Of a stretch of 64,000 nt of DNA, positions 38,476 to 51,509 are shown one piece after another; the stretch's first letter is position 1, and each line of letters begins with the position of its first letter. A program made the position numbers and the translations under genes. The stretch spans positions 51,765,255-51,829,254 of the forward strand of contig CM048853.1 of the NCBI GenBank assembly GCA_026545225.1. Reading direction: 5' to 3'. A model generated the notes under the pieces. The model made no database searches. It worked only from the letters and a program-made list of their open reading frames with translations, and was not told the origin of the DNA. This DNA is from Cornus controversa (taxonomy: Eukaryota; Streptophyta; Magnoliopsida; Cornales; Cornaceae).

Positions 38476-40030
38476 AGAGCCTTCCAAAATTGGAAGTCCT
38501 AGGTGACTGCGTGGGCTGCTTAAACTGTGGGCCTATGATTCGAGACTACGTAATAATTTCGACTGATTACTCTGATTGACAGAGACACACGTGCTATGAT
38601 TTGCCATGACCACATAGTGTGGGATCACTTCGGATAGAGATAATTATTCTCATAACTCATATAATGAAAGGGCTCATACTTGTCATGAGTTCTGTTCTGG
38701 AATAATATCTCTCCTGTCCAGTCACCTTAAATATAGAATCATTACAGAGAGATTGATTTATTTTTTCTGATTTGATTATTTTATATTTTCTGACTTGATT
38801 ATTCTATAACTCGTCCTCTGGAATATATGCATTACATGTGTCTTCGGTGACTAGCTTTCAAATAAAACAGGACAACTTTACATGCCAATGCCAAACAACT
38901 TTAGATAAAATAATTGCATGACTATGCATCATTCTTATTTGATTATTCTTTTTAAATGTATAACTCAAATACTGAACTGCTCATACATCATTCTCTGGAT
39001 TATATACATTCTATATATGCACTCTATATGACCCATTGCAAAAAGAAGTAGACAACTTTGATAAAAACAACTACATATGGTTTGATGCATGAGTTCTAGC
39101 TTATTTGATTATTCTTCAGAATATATGCTTTTATATATGCATTCTATATAGACAACATTACATTCCTAACAATGGATCTGTTAATTGAGAATAAACAATC
39201 AGTGAACCAACATTCTCTAGATGAACAACATGGATAAATCTGAACCATATATATATATAGATATATATATGAAGGATACTCACTTATTGCCAGAAAAACA
39301 GCATTTCAGTCACCAAGCACAGTGAAATTAGTAAAAGAAGAGTATCATCAATGACCACCAACATAACATCTCTTGCATAAAAATCAATTTGCAATGCATG
39401 TTCCACTCCAGCCAAACCCAAAGCGGATCGAGTGTCAATACAATAAAGTAGTGTAAATTTTATTTCAATCTACCATGGTTGCATCTTTTATTTTTGTCGG
39501 ACCGGATTATATAAACTATCCAAACAGTTAGATATAAATTATCAGAACTAAAACAAATCATTACAAGGCCAAGGTGATAACCAACTGAACAACAACAGCT
39601 CTGAAGATCCGAAAGAAAAGCAAGATGATATGATTGAATGTTCCATTACTTCTCTCACTAGGCCATCATGTCCTTTTATACAAAAAGAAAAATGTAATAT
39701 ATTCGATCACATCTAACCATTTCCAGTACTTTGAAGGGAAATTAATGAAGTAATGCATGAAAAGAAGAAGACAGAAACCCATTTCCATTAGATAAATAAT
39801 TTATTACAGTAATGAATGAAAATATTTACAGGTGTGGTTGATTTATTATAATTTCCATTAAATAAAGAATTTCTCAAAGTAATGAATGAAAGTATTTACA
39901 GATGTGGTTGCTTTTATTATAAAGAGTGCTAACCGCACATACAGTAGAAATCCATGCAATCACTAGTATAGTTCTAGATCACAAGGAAGTTATATATAGA
40001 GTTGTGACAACACGAGACCGGTTTTCCAGG

Positions 40031-42304
40031 CTAACCCTTGATATCTCCAGGTGCAACTGGTAGGGCTTTTCCCTTTGGTGATTTTGGGTAAGACATCGAG
40101 ATCAGATTAGACCGAAATTGTTCTGCCCCTTCACCATTTATACCTTCACCCAGATTCTTGCCTTTTGAATTTTTGAGTGAGAGTCTGGAAAGATCCTTCT
40201 CTGGTACACGGTAAGAGATAGAAATTAGAGACTCTCGAGTCTTGTCCTCGCAAGCCTCCTTATCCATAAAATGACAATCTCTGACCTGCATAACTCAAAC
40301 ATGTCATTCTATTCAAGGAAGGATCATCTTGAAATGATAACAGATATAACAAACATCAGTTTAGACATGTATCTGAAAGGGTCAACAAATAATTCAATTT
40401 GCAGTTGCCTGGAAGCAAGCAATTATTCTTGTTGAATACATCAGTTTTTCTTGTTTTTCTTTTTAAAAGTACACAAATCATCTAATCTAAGATCAAATGT
40501 TTTAGTTGGCTCACATTTTAACAAAGAATGACAGAGAACTACTTTTTTTTTTCTTTCTTAGTGTCTGTGCCTATGGTGCTACTATCTTTTGGACCAAGTA
40601 CAGATCTAATCTTCTACATTATTTGCACAAAGTGACTGTTCTCATATTGGAATTCATATCATGAACCTTTTACCACCGCACAAAGTGACTATTCTCATAC
40701 CGAATGACACAACAACCTCCTTTGCACAAGCTCTCAAGGAGGGTAGAAGAGTGAAGTGACCCATGTAACGGAAACAGAGAACAGCTCTTCTCTTGGTATG
40801 AAAAATCTGCGCTATAATCGGCTGACCTTGGTATCCAATCATCCAACATTTTTTAAGCAAGTTACTCATGCACACCCAATGTTGCCCCCCCAAAGGGGAC
40901 TTGAACCATCCTCAACCTTCCATTTGGAAGGAGGAGGAGATACCACTAGAGCAGAAGGCTCGATGGTCATCCAACAGATTTCTGCATCTAAAGCATCATC
41001 TCCTTCACAGGATGGTTGTAACATCACCAACCAATAGAAGTCCAAGATCTCACCCATTCCACTACCACATCTAAAAAGCTCTCAATCGTGCAATGCTTCA
41101 AATTTATAGAAGCTTCCCGTAGGTACTCCAAGAAAGCACAATTTTTTACCTCAGTCTAGTGCCAACTTATTTTCCATACACTAGAGCTATATTCCTAGCA
41201 TCATCTAACAACCCCAGGTTGCCAAGAGAGCATTTATCAAAGTTAGGTTTCACTTCGATTTCAGCAGTAGCCTCCAAGAAACACGGACAACTTCAGCATG
41301 CAATGGAAAGAACTAACAGCTCTGCAGTCCCCAAGACAAATAGGCATAGTTCTCCTAGAAATGAACTTCTAAGAGGCTCCTGCCACATTTTAAGTGGGCT
41401 AATCTCCCCCTATTCTAATACTTTATTTTAGTTTTGAAAAACAAACATAAAACTTCGCTATATTAATATAAATAAAAGTAAACAGAAAGTTTTTCTTTCT
41501 TTTATAAGGTAATAAATAAGTTTTTGCTAAACTAACATTAAAAAGTTGAATGTATAAACTCGCATATGAGATCCCTCTCTCCGTCTTTCTCAACTGGAAT
41601 TATTCAAACCCTAAGGCCATAATTGGACCATGAGATTGAACCCGAAATTGTAGGCCATAATTGGAATAGGAGCTCCTAATTCAACTTCCATCATTCGGAT
41701 ATGACATATTAAATTATATTACTCTCTCATCTCAACATTCTGTCGTCTTAAAACTTGCTCCTTTTGCTCAATTATCTACAATGCAAAAAGTGATTTGATT
41801 CTCAACAAAACTTCTTCTCATATGGCTCTTAAGTCTCCATCTACCTCTTCCTTCTCAATCCGGATTTTTATTTCATTCGGACAGTGCTAAAAGGAAAATT
41901 ACTGCATGCACGCAAGAAAGGCAGATCAAATTCCTCATGCTCCAATTTTATATTAATTAGGCAATATAAAAGGAAACCAAGGTTTTGATAGGGAGTCGTG
42001 CAAGGCCCATGATCTAGAACAATGGACACAATTATTTTTTATGTCAAAAATCCAACCGAGAAAAACCACGGGACCTAATCCAGACAAACTTGATCTACTA
42101 TGAGAAAAAAGGTTCTAAGTTACAGCTTTCCAAAACCCAAACCCCTAGTTACCTCCTTGACATAGATCGATCCATCAAACTCTCCTCGAGTCTCCAGGCA
42201 CACGATCATCTGGACAAACAGACTTTGCTGCTCACAAATTTTCTTTTTCACCTGTGATTCAATCTCAGCTACGACGTTCAATCTCTGATGATGGTTTGAG
42301 AGTG
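40031..42304 (-). CDS. Unrecognised small protein, two 3' coding exons (5' end unresolved)
   Basis: Two exons read as one protein. Exon 42304-42153 (acceptor TGTACAG, donor GAG|GTAACT) encodes a charged segment containing VVAEIESQVKKKI. It joins in phase to 40285-40031 (acceptor ATGCAG), which begins VRDCHFMDKEACEDK and ends PVAPGDIKG before a TAG stop. The joined C-terminal part is about 135 aa, hydrophilic and Lys/Ser/Glu-rich, with a possible short coiled coil in the first exon and no membrane segment. The upstream exon needs one carried nucleotide, so at least one more 5' exon must exist. A candidate lies at about 44440-44382 (ending ATG CAA GAG|GTACCC), but its phase does not fit directly. 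The intervening intron holds a SINE. I do not recognise the family. The phase agreement and protein-like composition are the only evidence. Confidence 0.45.
40846..40990 (-). mobile_element. tRNA-derived SINE in an intron of the unrecognised gene
   Basis: The minus strand reads CTGCTCTAGTGGTATCTCC ... GGTTGAGGATGGTTCAAGTC, a clear box A/box B pair with tRNA-like spacing, and ends in TGCTTAAAAAATG. Close to the head of the piece at 3.6 kb. Confidence 0.6.
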
Positions 42305-43502
42305 CTGTACACAGCGATAGATATAACACACATTGAAGAACACTCACTAAAAATATATTGCAACTCTAGAACTCGCAATAATGCTCTCTCTGTATGTATA
42401 TGAGTTATTTTTATTCTGCCATAGCATAGTATATTTTTAGACAAAATAGAATATATAGAGAATAGGGTTTGTTATGTTTTAATTAAAAAATTAAATTAAA
42501 TTTCCTCATGACGGGATCGACGAAGAGTTGGTCAATCGTTCAACACAACTTCAGCGGCCCTTCATCAATAACTCAATCGGTCAAAGTCTACTACAGTTTT
42601 AAAATTGGAAATATTCAAAACACGAAGTTTGCAAAAACACATTTATGCATATTTTGAAAGATTTAGGGAATCAAATAAAAATTAGAAACCCGAATCATGT
42701 ATGCTTGAGCCCTAATTTGATCAGTGCATCATATTAAGGTCAAATTACCTTTTTACCCTTGTAGAAAAAGATTACACAAACACCCATGAATGTAGCTTCA
42801 ATTTCCTTCTTCAACCAAGTGTAGGAGGTAACAACTAACACACACTAACTTTAAAATTTTTAATCTAAACTAGAAATTAAAACAAAAGTTATGGATTCCA
42901 GTTTTGCTCTACAAAATTCACCAACCTAAGTCCCATTGACCTAACATATTATGGTGCCTGATTCAATCAAAACCCTATTTTTGTTCACTTTGGTCCAACG
43001 AAGCCCACATAATTCTTTCTTTCATTATCGGTTTTAGTTTATAGCTTACAGAAATCATTTGTGCTATGTTATCTATTGGGTATTTGTATGTTTCTAAATA
43101 TCAAACCTCCCTAAATTTCAAATCTTAGGATACGTGGACTCAACTTGAAATGCATCCAAAACTTGGATAGCTATATGGAAACATGTTACACACTTAATAA
43201 GATAATATGTTACATAAAAGTATAACACATGAGATAATTATTCTTAAAAAATGTAATAGATAATAATCGAAATTAAATGGAATATGGTGAAAAAAAGAGA
43301 AATTCCATCCATCTCAGAGTAGGTAACCCTTCTTTGCTATCACATTTAAAATTTTATTCTTCTTTCCATAAAAATTAGAGCATCCAGATGTCCTATTTAG
43401 GTACGTGTGTTAAACACATTGCATACCCATTCCCATGTTACGTCATGTCATTTCGTATCCACACGGATACATTAAGAAAAATAGGAGAGTCCAGATAAGA
43501 AA

Positions 43503-43672
43503 GGGCCTGCTTGGTTCAGTTTACTGGGACAATTTTCTGTTTTCTGAGAATTGAAAATCAGAAAACTATAAACAAATCTGCTTGGTTGACATTTTCTGAA
43601 AACTGCTTTTTGAAAACTCAAGTTAAAAAAATTCATGAGAACTGTTTTTAGAGAACTGAACGAGACAGGCCC
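43503..43672. mobile_element. Short inverted-repeat element (hAT-like MITE?)
   Basis: GGGCCTGCTTGGTTCAGTT at the left is answered by AACTGAACGAGACAGGCCC at the right. The interior is rich in TTTTCTGAAAACTG. No target duplication recognised, so the superfamily is uncertain. Confidence 0.55.
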
Positions 43673-44449
43673 AGAGATTCTGTGTAATCCTGAATTGGCC
43701 CTCTTCTCCTACATTTTGCTTTTTTCTCTCTGCAAACACAGCAAACATACACCACCTTCTCACCCTTTCTAAAGCTTTGTCTTCCTGTTACCTATCACAT
43801 TGTCCCCCTCAATTGAAGTTTCTCTTTGAACAACTAATCTGTATAGGATTGGGTGAATAGTATTTGGTTAGTAATTGTCATTTTTGCTGCAATAAGTTTG
43901 GAGATGCCTTTAATCTAATCACAAAAGAAGACAAAAATTTGTAAGTTCTGTATTTCAATAAACACATCAATATTGCAGCATTACGACTCCACTTCAATTC
44001 CAAATCCGGTGGAATTGATACTGAAATTAGAATTCCCGGCTCTAATTCCGATTCCAATCAGACCTTTTAAAGACCCTAAATTTGAATTTCACCAATGGAT
44101 TCTGTGTGTTCGTGTCTTTTTAAAAAAAATAAAAATACGCTTCAAAAGCCCTAATTTGAACATCACGAAATAAGATACATTTCAAACCTCGTTTGTGTTA
44201 GCAAAACTCAATGCAATCGAAACATTCTTTAAATCCTTCAATTTCACAATGAACTAAAAGCAGGTCAACACAGTCAAACCAACATGCAAACAAAACCTCA
44301 TCAATGAGAAATACAGCTTGTAGAAGTTAGAGAGAGAGAAAGAAAGAGGTCTAGAGAGAGAATTGAGGGTACCTCTTGCATGCTCTTTCGTTTCTTGGTC
44401 CTTCGCTTTCGTCTCTGCGCGTAGGCTTCAACGATCCTCTTTAAATACC

Positions 44450-45390
44450 GTTCGATGATTGGTCGAAGATTAGTAGATTACGCACCACAGCTTTGAAAAA
44501 GTATATAAATAAGATATGGCCGTTATCACGCGCGTTGCGCGTGAGCAAGGAGTACCTAACTTTAACAAATCAGGTATGAACAAAGGGCCCATGGGCCTTA
44601 TAGATTAGATCAAAAAAATTCTTTAATTTAATTTTATTATTTTGGATAGAGTCAAAGAAGATAAATTTTGAAAAAAAATGTGCATGGCTTATTTGCTCGT
44701 GAAAATATTCACAAAATTAGTTTCACTCAACAAATTTGATAGAAATAAGAACTACTTTCATATCAACGACATCATTATCATTTTGTATTTATCTCGTAAA
44801 AACACAATTGAATACATTAATTTTTTTTATATACTCTACTTTTTAACTTTTTAAAATTATTTTTTATTACTTCATTCGATATTATTTTTAGTGAACATAA
44901 GTTTGAAATTCACGTGGCATAGCATATGTGTGCATTTTGGCAACATAAAATTCACGTTGACTTTCAAAAGGAAAAAAAAGACATGGAATCCATATTTTAG
45001 AATTGAAATTTCAGATCATGTTAGATTAAATTTTAAATAAAATTTCTTTCAATTTCAATTTGAAAGGGAGGATTCCATGTTACCTAATGCAGCATTATGA
45101 TAATCTAATGCTGTGGTGGTTTCTACTTCCTATTTCACATTACCTTACAGATAGTGATCGATGATGGAAATTTAAGTCTAGTTTTTCATTTTTATTTTTA
45201 TTTTCATTTTTTGTTACTCTTGAGACTTGTTTGGAGAATTCAAATGGTGTAGTGTTTTAAGATAGTGCCATTCTGAATTTTTCGCTTTTGACTTGACTTT
45301 TCCAAACCCACGACTGTCAGTGAAGCTAATAGCTGGTGAAGCTAATATGCAGCCAAAGCTACTTAATTCTGACGCTAATTATGGACACTG
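44450..45390. other. AT-rich intergenic DNA upstream of the unrecognised gene
   Basis: Nothing gene-like. It may hold the promoter of the minus-strand gene if its first exon is at about 44.4 kb. Confidence 0.3.
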
Positions 45391-45397
45391 TTATTTA

Positions 45398-45398
<1 letters not shown>

Positions 45399-45443
<45 letters not shown>
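45399..45443. repeat. Compound (CA)n(TA)n microsatellite
   Basis: About eleven CA units run directly into about eleven TA units. Confidence 0.95.
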
Positions 45444-45769
45444 GCCATATTTGTCGATTTAACTAACTTGTTTGACTTGTCATAGGGAAACATACCAAGG
45501 TAGAAATTGCCAATTTGGCATATCTATGTGCTTATCACCAATAAAATAGGCATTTTAACCGTTTTCGCTCATTTAGTTATTATCTGCACGTTTAGAGGAA
45601 AGACTAAAAACAGATTTAACCTTGTCCTTAGAAAAGTCATTGCTTAATTAGTGTGCTCTAATTTAACTATTTTTATTTATGATGACGTAACTAGTTGAAT
45701 TGGAATAGGTTGAACAAAGTGAAAGAATATTAATGGAGTTTTATGTGATAAACGAATGTCAAATAAACT

Positions 45770-46245
45770 AAAAAAAAATTATACATAGGACAATGATTAG
45801 ACTGACTATATTATATGGCACGAAATGTTGGGATCTAAAAAGAAACACGAAGAACGTATGCATGTGCTGAAAATGCGAATGTTAAGATGAATGTTAGAAG
45901 TAACTAGAAAAAATAAGATTAATAATCAAATAATTAGGGAGAGACTAGGCGTAACGCCTATTAGCGAGAAAAATAAGAGAGAGTTGACTTATGTGGTATC
46001 GGCACATTCAATACTGACTTATAAATATTCTTGTGAGAAGAGAAAGATTGATTTGCATAGAGGGTAAGAGATAAAGAGGTCGACCAAAACTAATATGGAA
46101 TTAAGTGAAAATAAATTATTACAAAAAAATTAAATATAATAGAAAATATGACTTGTAATAGAAAAGAGTGAAAAAAAAGAATCCATGTGGCTAATCCCGT
46201 TTGTACATGATCAAGGCAAGGATGATGATTATGATGATAATGAAT
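45770..46245 (+). mobile_element. RTE-type LINE 3' fragment
   Basis: Degenerate plus-strand frames give ILYGTKCWDLKRNTK and later words matching the end of plant RTE reverse transcriptases (normally YG.ECW..K followed by AEMRMLRWMCG). It ends in a GATGATGATTATGATGATAA tail, as RTE elements end in short microsatellites. Many stops; inactive. Confidence 0.65.
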
Positions 46246-46393
46246 ATAACTATTTTCATTTCTATAAGCAGAATGTTTCATTTGATTTTTTTGGGTTAGT
46301 AGTTCATACACAATTCTAATAGCAATAACATTTTAGGCATCTTAATTACAATTTAGGGGAAAAAAGAGGAATCTAATATGGACCACACCATGA

Positions 46394-46790
46394 GATTAAA
46401 TCATCATTATCGTCCTTGTCTTAATTCCATATGAATGGAGTTGATCATATGAATTATTTTTTTTATATATTTTCTATTAGACGTCATCTCGTCTATAATA
46501 TTTAATGTTTTAAAATTATTTCTTATAATTTCATTCCATTTTAATTTTGATGTCCTCTCTACCTCCTACCCTCTATACAAATTATTATTCATCTTCTTAT
46601 CAGGGCATTGATAAGTCTCATATGCGTTACTGGGTATGTTTATATCACCTACGTTTATCTAATCTTGTCACTAATAGGTGTCAAACCTAGTTTCTCTCAC
46701 ATTTTTGGTTTGAAACTCCATCTTTAATTTTTAGTCACTCCAATCATATATCTTAACATCCTCATTTCTGCTATATGAATTCATTGTGAT
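46394..46790 (-). mobile_element. Second RTE-type LINE 3' fragment, opposite strand
   Basis: On the minus strand it reads IAEMRMLRYMIGVTKN near 46780, the RTE hallmark, and degrades toward a tail GACAAGGACGATAATGATGA at 46394-46425. It lies head-away from the fragment at 45.8 kb. Confidence 0.65.
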
Positions 46791-47080
46791 GGAAATAAAT
46801 CAGAAATTGAAAACACAAACAAGAAAGAAACAATCATACAAGACACACAAATTTATATAGTTCGGCAAAAACTTCTGCATACATTCATAGCGCGCACCGA
46901 TGATGAGGGGTTTATAATGAAAAATTCTTTGAAACCTCACAAGAAACAACTGTCTCTCTCCCTTTACACATATAAAATTCTATAGGTGTGTATATACATA
47001 TATATTCTAGAATTGGACCTAAAAACTCACATAATAAAATTTGGACCACAACAACATTTGGGCCACAACACTTTCCAGAA
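46790..47080 (+). mobile_element. Copia-like LTR, same family as at 24-25 kb
   Basis: Contains ACACACAAATTTATATAGTTCGG and ends TTTGGGCCACAACAC, matching the family motifs. Borders are approximate. Starts exactly where the RTE fragment stops being recognisable. Confidence 0.55.
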
Positions 47081-47099
47081 GTGGCAACATAATATGGGT

Positions 47100-48278
47100 T
47101 TGTGATTCAGGTTCTACAACATAGACGCGTTGCGTGCTTCTTTTTTAACGTTCAACACTCTGTGGCATATAAAATAATTACCCTAATAATCGTTCTATTA
47201 TTTTTTTGTATAAGTTTAAATAGTATATGTTTGTTAGACATGCAAAACACCAGTAGCTTGCCTCAGTGAGATTAAATATTATGCATATATATTGTTTTAT
47301 CTTATTAGCTCTTTGTATTTGTCACATGGACTTGCAAACACAAAGTAAGATTATTTATTTAACATGAGAAATTGATTTTAAATTCATACTGATAACTTAT
47401 AATAATACATTTATATATATGCACATAGAATGTGACATGCTAGAACAGTAGGATTAAACAGACATGTCTTAAATAAATAAATAAATAAAAATAGAATATA
47501 ACTATTACCTGTGCTGCATATGATATTTGTGCTCAGCTAGTTGTAACACGACTGGGCCGGTTTTCAGGGAAGTTCAATCCATAAAACCTAACCGATCAAA
47601 CCCCTCCTAAACATCCTTAGACTATATATCTTCATGTTTGAGAGTTCAAACTATATCTAGTACTTAAAAAAAGTAGTCCCTGTACACTGGTGATGAATGT
47701 TTCTTAGAGATGTACGTAACTAGAGAGAGAAAACACAGAATGGATTTTGTGGTGAAAAAATTCCCACCAATAAAAGTGCGACATCTGTATCCAGCAACAT
47801 GTGACTGCAATTTTATTGAGGTGGTTCGAACAAGATAGAGGAGCCCAGTCCATCAAGTCAAATTAAAATCTCACAAAATCAAATTTAAATAGGAAAGACA
47901 AGATTTTCTCCTTAAAGAAAGTTGACTCCAGTTATCCAAAGATCAAGGAATCAGCGAGCAATCAACGACACCGAGTCGGTTATTTTTTCATGTATAAATA
48001 CAAGCATAAACAATGAGAAACAACGACACCGAGTCGGCTTAATTAGTGTGGTTGATTAAATTTGCCAAAGGTCTAGATCTTAACCCTAATGATGACATTA
48101 AGATACTTTCAATCCCAACTTTAAGGTCAAACAATGTCTATCTCCACCACCAAAAGATAAAAACATGTTTTGGAAAAGATAGATAAAGAACTATGCAACT
48201 TGCTCACTTGAGGTGGCTGCCAGATGATAAGCACTCACTCGATCTCTTCATATGTCACTATAAGATATCTAGTTGTGC

Positions 48279-48331
<53 letters not shown>

Positions 48332-49100
48332 TTATATATTTGTTTGGTGTATTTGGTGGAGTAATAACTTATAACGTACCATTAGTAAAGCCAAGCCGTG
48401 CATGAATTGAATACGAGCTGTTGCTTTTCATGTGCCCTTTCACTTGGAAAGTGAAGCTAGATTTGGACGAGTCTTAAACCTACCAATCTTGGATTCTTCT
48501 AAACGAACGGCTGAAATGAGAACTAGTGAACACATCAACTTTGATGAAATGTCTACGTGTCTAAATCGTTCACTTGCTTTCCATAGCATTAATCTTTGTT
48601 TCATTAGTTTCTATAGTATTATTTTAGTTTATTAATTTGATTCCAATTATATATTAATGATTTGACAATTGACATGATATGGATATGGGCTAGAGTAAGG
48701 TAATTCTCTTCTGTTTGTTCTCTTTCTTCAAATGGAGATACCATGCACACCCGGAGATAGATTACATCTTATTTTATAGTTTTGTATGTAATAATATTAA
48801 TTAAAGATTAAGGCATGCATGTTAATTTGAAAATAATTAATTTTTAGAAATTTGTAAATAGAAAACAAATTTAGGATAACTATAGAATGGGATTTGTATG
48901 CTGGAATGAGCTGAAGTTGCATCTATATATTATATATACATATATAAGGAAATAAAAATGTCAGCCTAGGACATAAGGAGATTAATTTCCTAGTAAGGGG
49001 TCATTTAGTCAAAGATAAGATAGTTTGGAGTTAATCCAACACGTGGCAAGATAACATATTGACTCTACATGCTGTTAAATATATTCAGTTGTATATATGT
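47100..49100. other. Intergenic DNA with a long (AT)n microsatellite
   Basis: No gene seen. (AT)n occupies about 48284-48324. Two copies of CAACGACACCGAGTCGG occur at 47964 and 48021. Confidence 0.45.
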
Positions 49101-49192
49101 TATAATTTCAAGGGAAAACTACTCTTAAATAAAGTTAGGAGGCCTAAATTACAAAGTGGTCTATTTTAAAAGTTTATTTTTCACTTTGGTTA

Positions 49193-49525
49193 AATTAAGC
49201 AAAATAATTACATATACATTGAAAATTATTATTCAACTCCAAATGCCCTTTAATCTCTTATTCCAAAATATCAAATTATCCTTCTTAAATCGAATAACTC
49301 CCTCAGTCAAGAAATTAAGAAAATATCTAGAACTGAAACAAACCCATAAAGTAAAGCAAAATAATTCTATATACATTGAAAATTATTATTCAGATTTAAA
49401 ATGCCCTTCAATCTCTTATTCCAAAATATTAAATTATCCTTCTTAAATCAAATAACTCATTCACTCAAGAAATTAAGAAAATATCTGGAACTGAAACAAA
49501 CTCATAAAGTAAAGCAAAATATATG
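49193..49525. repeat. 165-bp tandem duplication inside the Mutator-type element
   Basis: Two copies of a unit with CATTGAAAATTATTATTCA and TTCCAAAATAT.AAATTATC start near 49195 and 49360, at about 93 percent identity. The first copy overlaps the end of the left inverted repeat. Confidence 0.85.
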
Positions 49526-50489
49526 TTATACAAGCATTTGTGAGTATGTTATTATGTAGTAAAATAGTCAAAATTAGATGCTTGATATGACCTTGAATGT
49601 CAGCCAACTTCGTTTTTCTTTTAGATTAATGCAAGTAGATATACTTGTGGTATCACAATACATTAACTATATATGAATGAAAATGAAATAGATTTTCTAG
49701 ATGTGCTTGGGTAACTTTTCGGTCTGGTATGCCTAAAAAAATATGAGCATCAAAAAGAGATATTACATTAAAATACGAGACACAAAAATAAGAAAAATTC
49801 AAATTTCATAAGTAAACTCTTATAAATTTCAAGTATGCCTGCAAATACTAACAAAATTTGAGCTTTATCAGTAAATGAGTTGAGTCGTTCTACATAAAAT
49901 ATGTCTGTTCACTAAATCAAATTAAGAACATATAAACAAGCACATATGAATTAGATAACTGTTAATGACAACTTAAAAAAGTGACTAGTGAAACCGTTCA
50001 TCTCATTTTAAAAACCTCAAAATTAAGAACCATTGACACATGAATTTGTCATACAATTCAAAAATTAGTTCACTAATTTTTTTTTGAAAAGTAAAAAAAA
50101 CAGTTCACTAGAGGAAAATAAGAGACCATATTTTTGTGATGAGAGATGAGAGATGACCAATAATTTATCTAGACAGTGGTACTTTGCAATAAATTTAATT
50201 TTCTTCCAGTGAGACGAAAAGACAATGATTTGTTAAATTTCTATGAGCTGCCCTACCAATACCGACACTCGAAAAGCAAGCTACCTTAGAGTTGGTCCAC
50301 TTGCTTTATTTGAACAGGAAAGATAGTCGAAACTGGCAGTTATATTTATCTTCTCGAGAGTCCCTCTACTTGGTCTTCTTCCCTTATATAGGATAAAACA
50401 ACGCTCTTTCAGTTGCATAGGAACCAAATGGAGATTAGTGTGAGTTGAAATAAGTGATTGAAGGGCATTTTGGACTTTACTAATTTTCA

Positions 50490-50634
50490 ATAATGATATT
50501 TTGTCCGATCGGACTTAGTCCGATTTTTTTTTTATGTAAGTGGGGTGGTGGGCCCCACCACATGACGTCATGTGTGGGGCCTACCACCCAACTCACATAA
50601 AACTATTTTCAGACTAAGTCCTCTTTATCATTAC
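50490..50634. mobile_element. Hairpin MITE nested in the larger element
   Basis: Near-palindrome of about 145 bp centred at 50566/50567 (CATGAC|GTCATG). The inner arms TTATGTAAGTGGGGTGGTGG and CCACCCAACTCACATAA pair closely, and the outer arms AATGATA/TATCATT are looser. GC-rich core in AT-rich DNA. Confidence 0.75.
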
Positions 50635-51289
50635 TCTTTGCTTAATTCAACCAATGTGAAAAATAAAATTTTAAAATTAACCACTTTGTAATTTAGGTCT
50701 CCTAATTTTATTTAAGTGTAGTTTTCCCTAATTTCAAAGGGTGCTGCAGATTTTGCAGCTGCAATGGCTATTTTCATTGTTTCCTTTATCCATGTCGTTT
50801 TCCCTCCATAATATTAATAAAATATACTATATATAATAATAAAACTAGAATGCAACCACAATGAAAATTAATGTCTTTTATCCTCAATTTAACAGTGTTG
50901 CAGACATCGCACGAGTGTTGTATACTCGATTTAAATTTGTAATGGTGCAGTCTGCACTGGAATGGATACTCGATTCCTGCACTAATTAGTTCTTGTCATT
51001 ATACTCAATCAGTAAGCATCACAAGAGGCTCTTCACCGGTTAGTCCCTCCCTTACTTGTATCAAAGACCAGGCTCAGGTCTCTACAAGCCCTGTTCAAAG
51101 CTCTTGATAGCAACAAAGTTGTCTGTTTTTGTAGACTTGGACCATGAAGTTAAATTGGTAAGATAGACAGGTTTGGTTGATATTTTAGTAAGAAGCAAGT
51201 GGGAAAATGCCAAAACCTTGCAATAAATATAGCTAAGAAAAAGTTAGTATCTACTTTTGTCAATCAACATCTGAGAGGAACATTTGGTA

Positions 51290-51505
51290 TAACGTATATA
51301 AATGATAAAATTTGAGAAAATAAATTTAGGTGGTATATATGGTCATATATACTCTCAAGGTAAGCAATTAGGAGGCCGACTAGAACTTACAAGTAAAAAA
51401 AAATAATTTCAAAAATTTAAATTTAAGAGAAATAAAGACAAGGACGATAATGATGATGATGAGGACGAGGAGGACGAAGACGACGACGAAGACTATGATG
51501 AAAAC
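51290..51505 (+). mobile_element. RTE-type LINE 3' end with long GAN-repeat tail
   Basis: The sequence GGAGGCCGACTAGAACTTAC corresponds to the RRPTRT end of RTE proteins. A purine tail of GAT, GAC and GAG triplets follows (51440-51505). The tail starts AAGACAAGGACGATAATGAT, as in the 46.4-kb copy. Confidence 0.6.
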
Positions 51506-51509
51506 TTAT

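Larger units (their letters stand above)
49112..50728. mobile_element. Non-autonomous Mutator-type element, 1.6 kb
   Basis: Terminal inverted repeats of about 95 bp start GGGAAAACTAC on the left and end GTAGTTTTCCC on the right, and both contain CTAAATTACAAAGTGGT or its complement. A perfect 9-bp duplication TAATTTCAA flanks it (49103-49111, 50729-50737). The interior has a 165-bp tandem duplication and, next to the right arm, a hairpin MITE. No transposase frame. Confidence 0.92.

Noticed and set aside
47960-48040. Two copies of CAACGACACCGAGTCGG, the first followed by TTATTTTTT, resembling the tail of a Cas9 guide-RNA scaffold.
   Set aside because: Only about 11 bases match, no scaffold or spacer surrounds them, and the plant context gives no support. 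It is a short local duplication.
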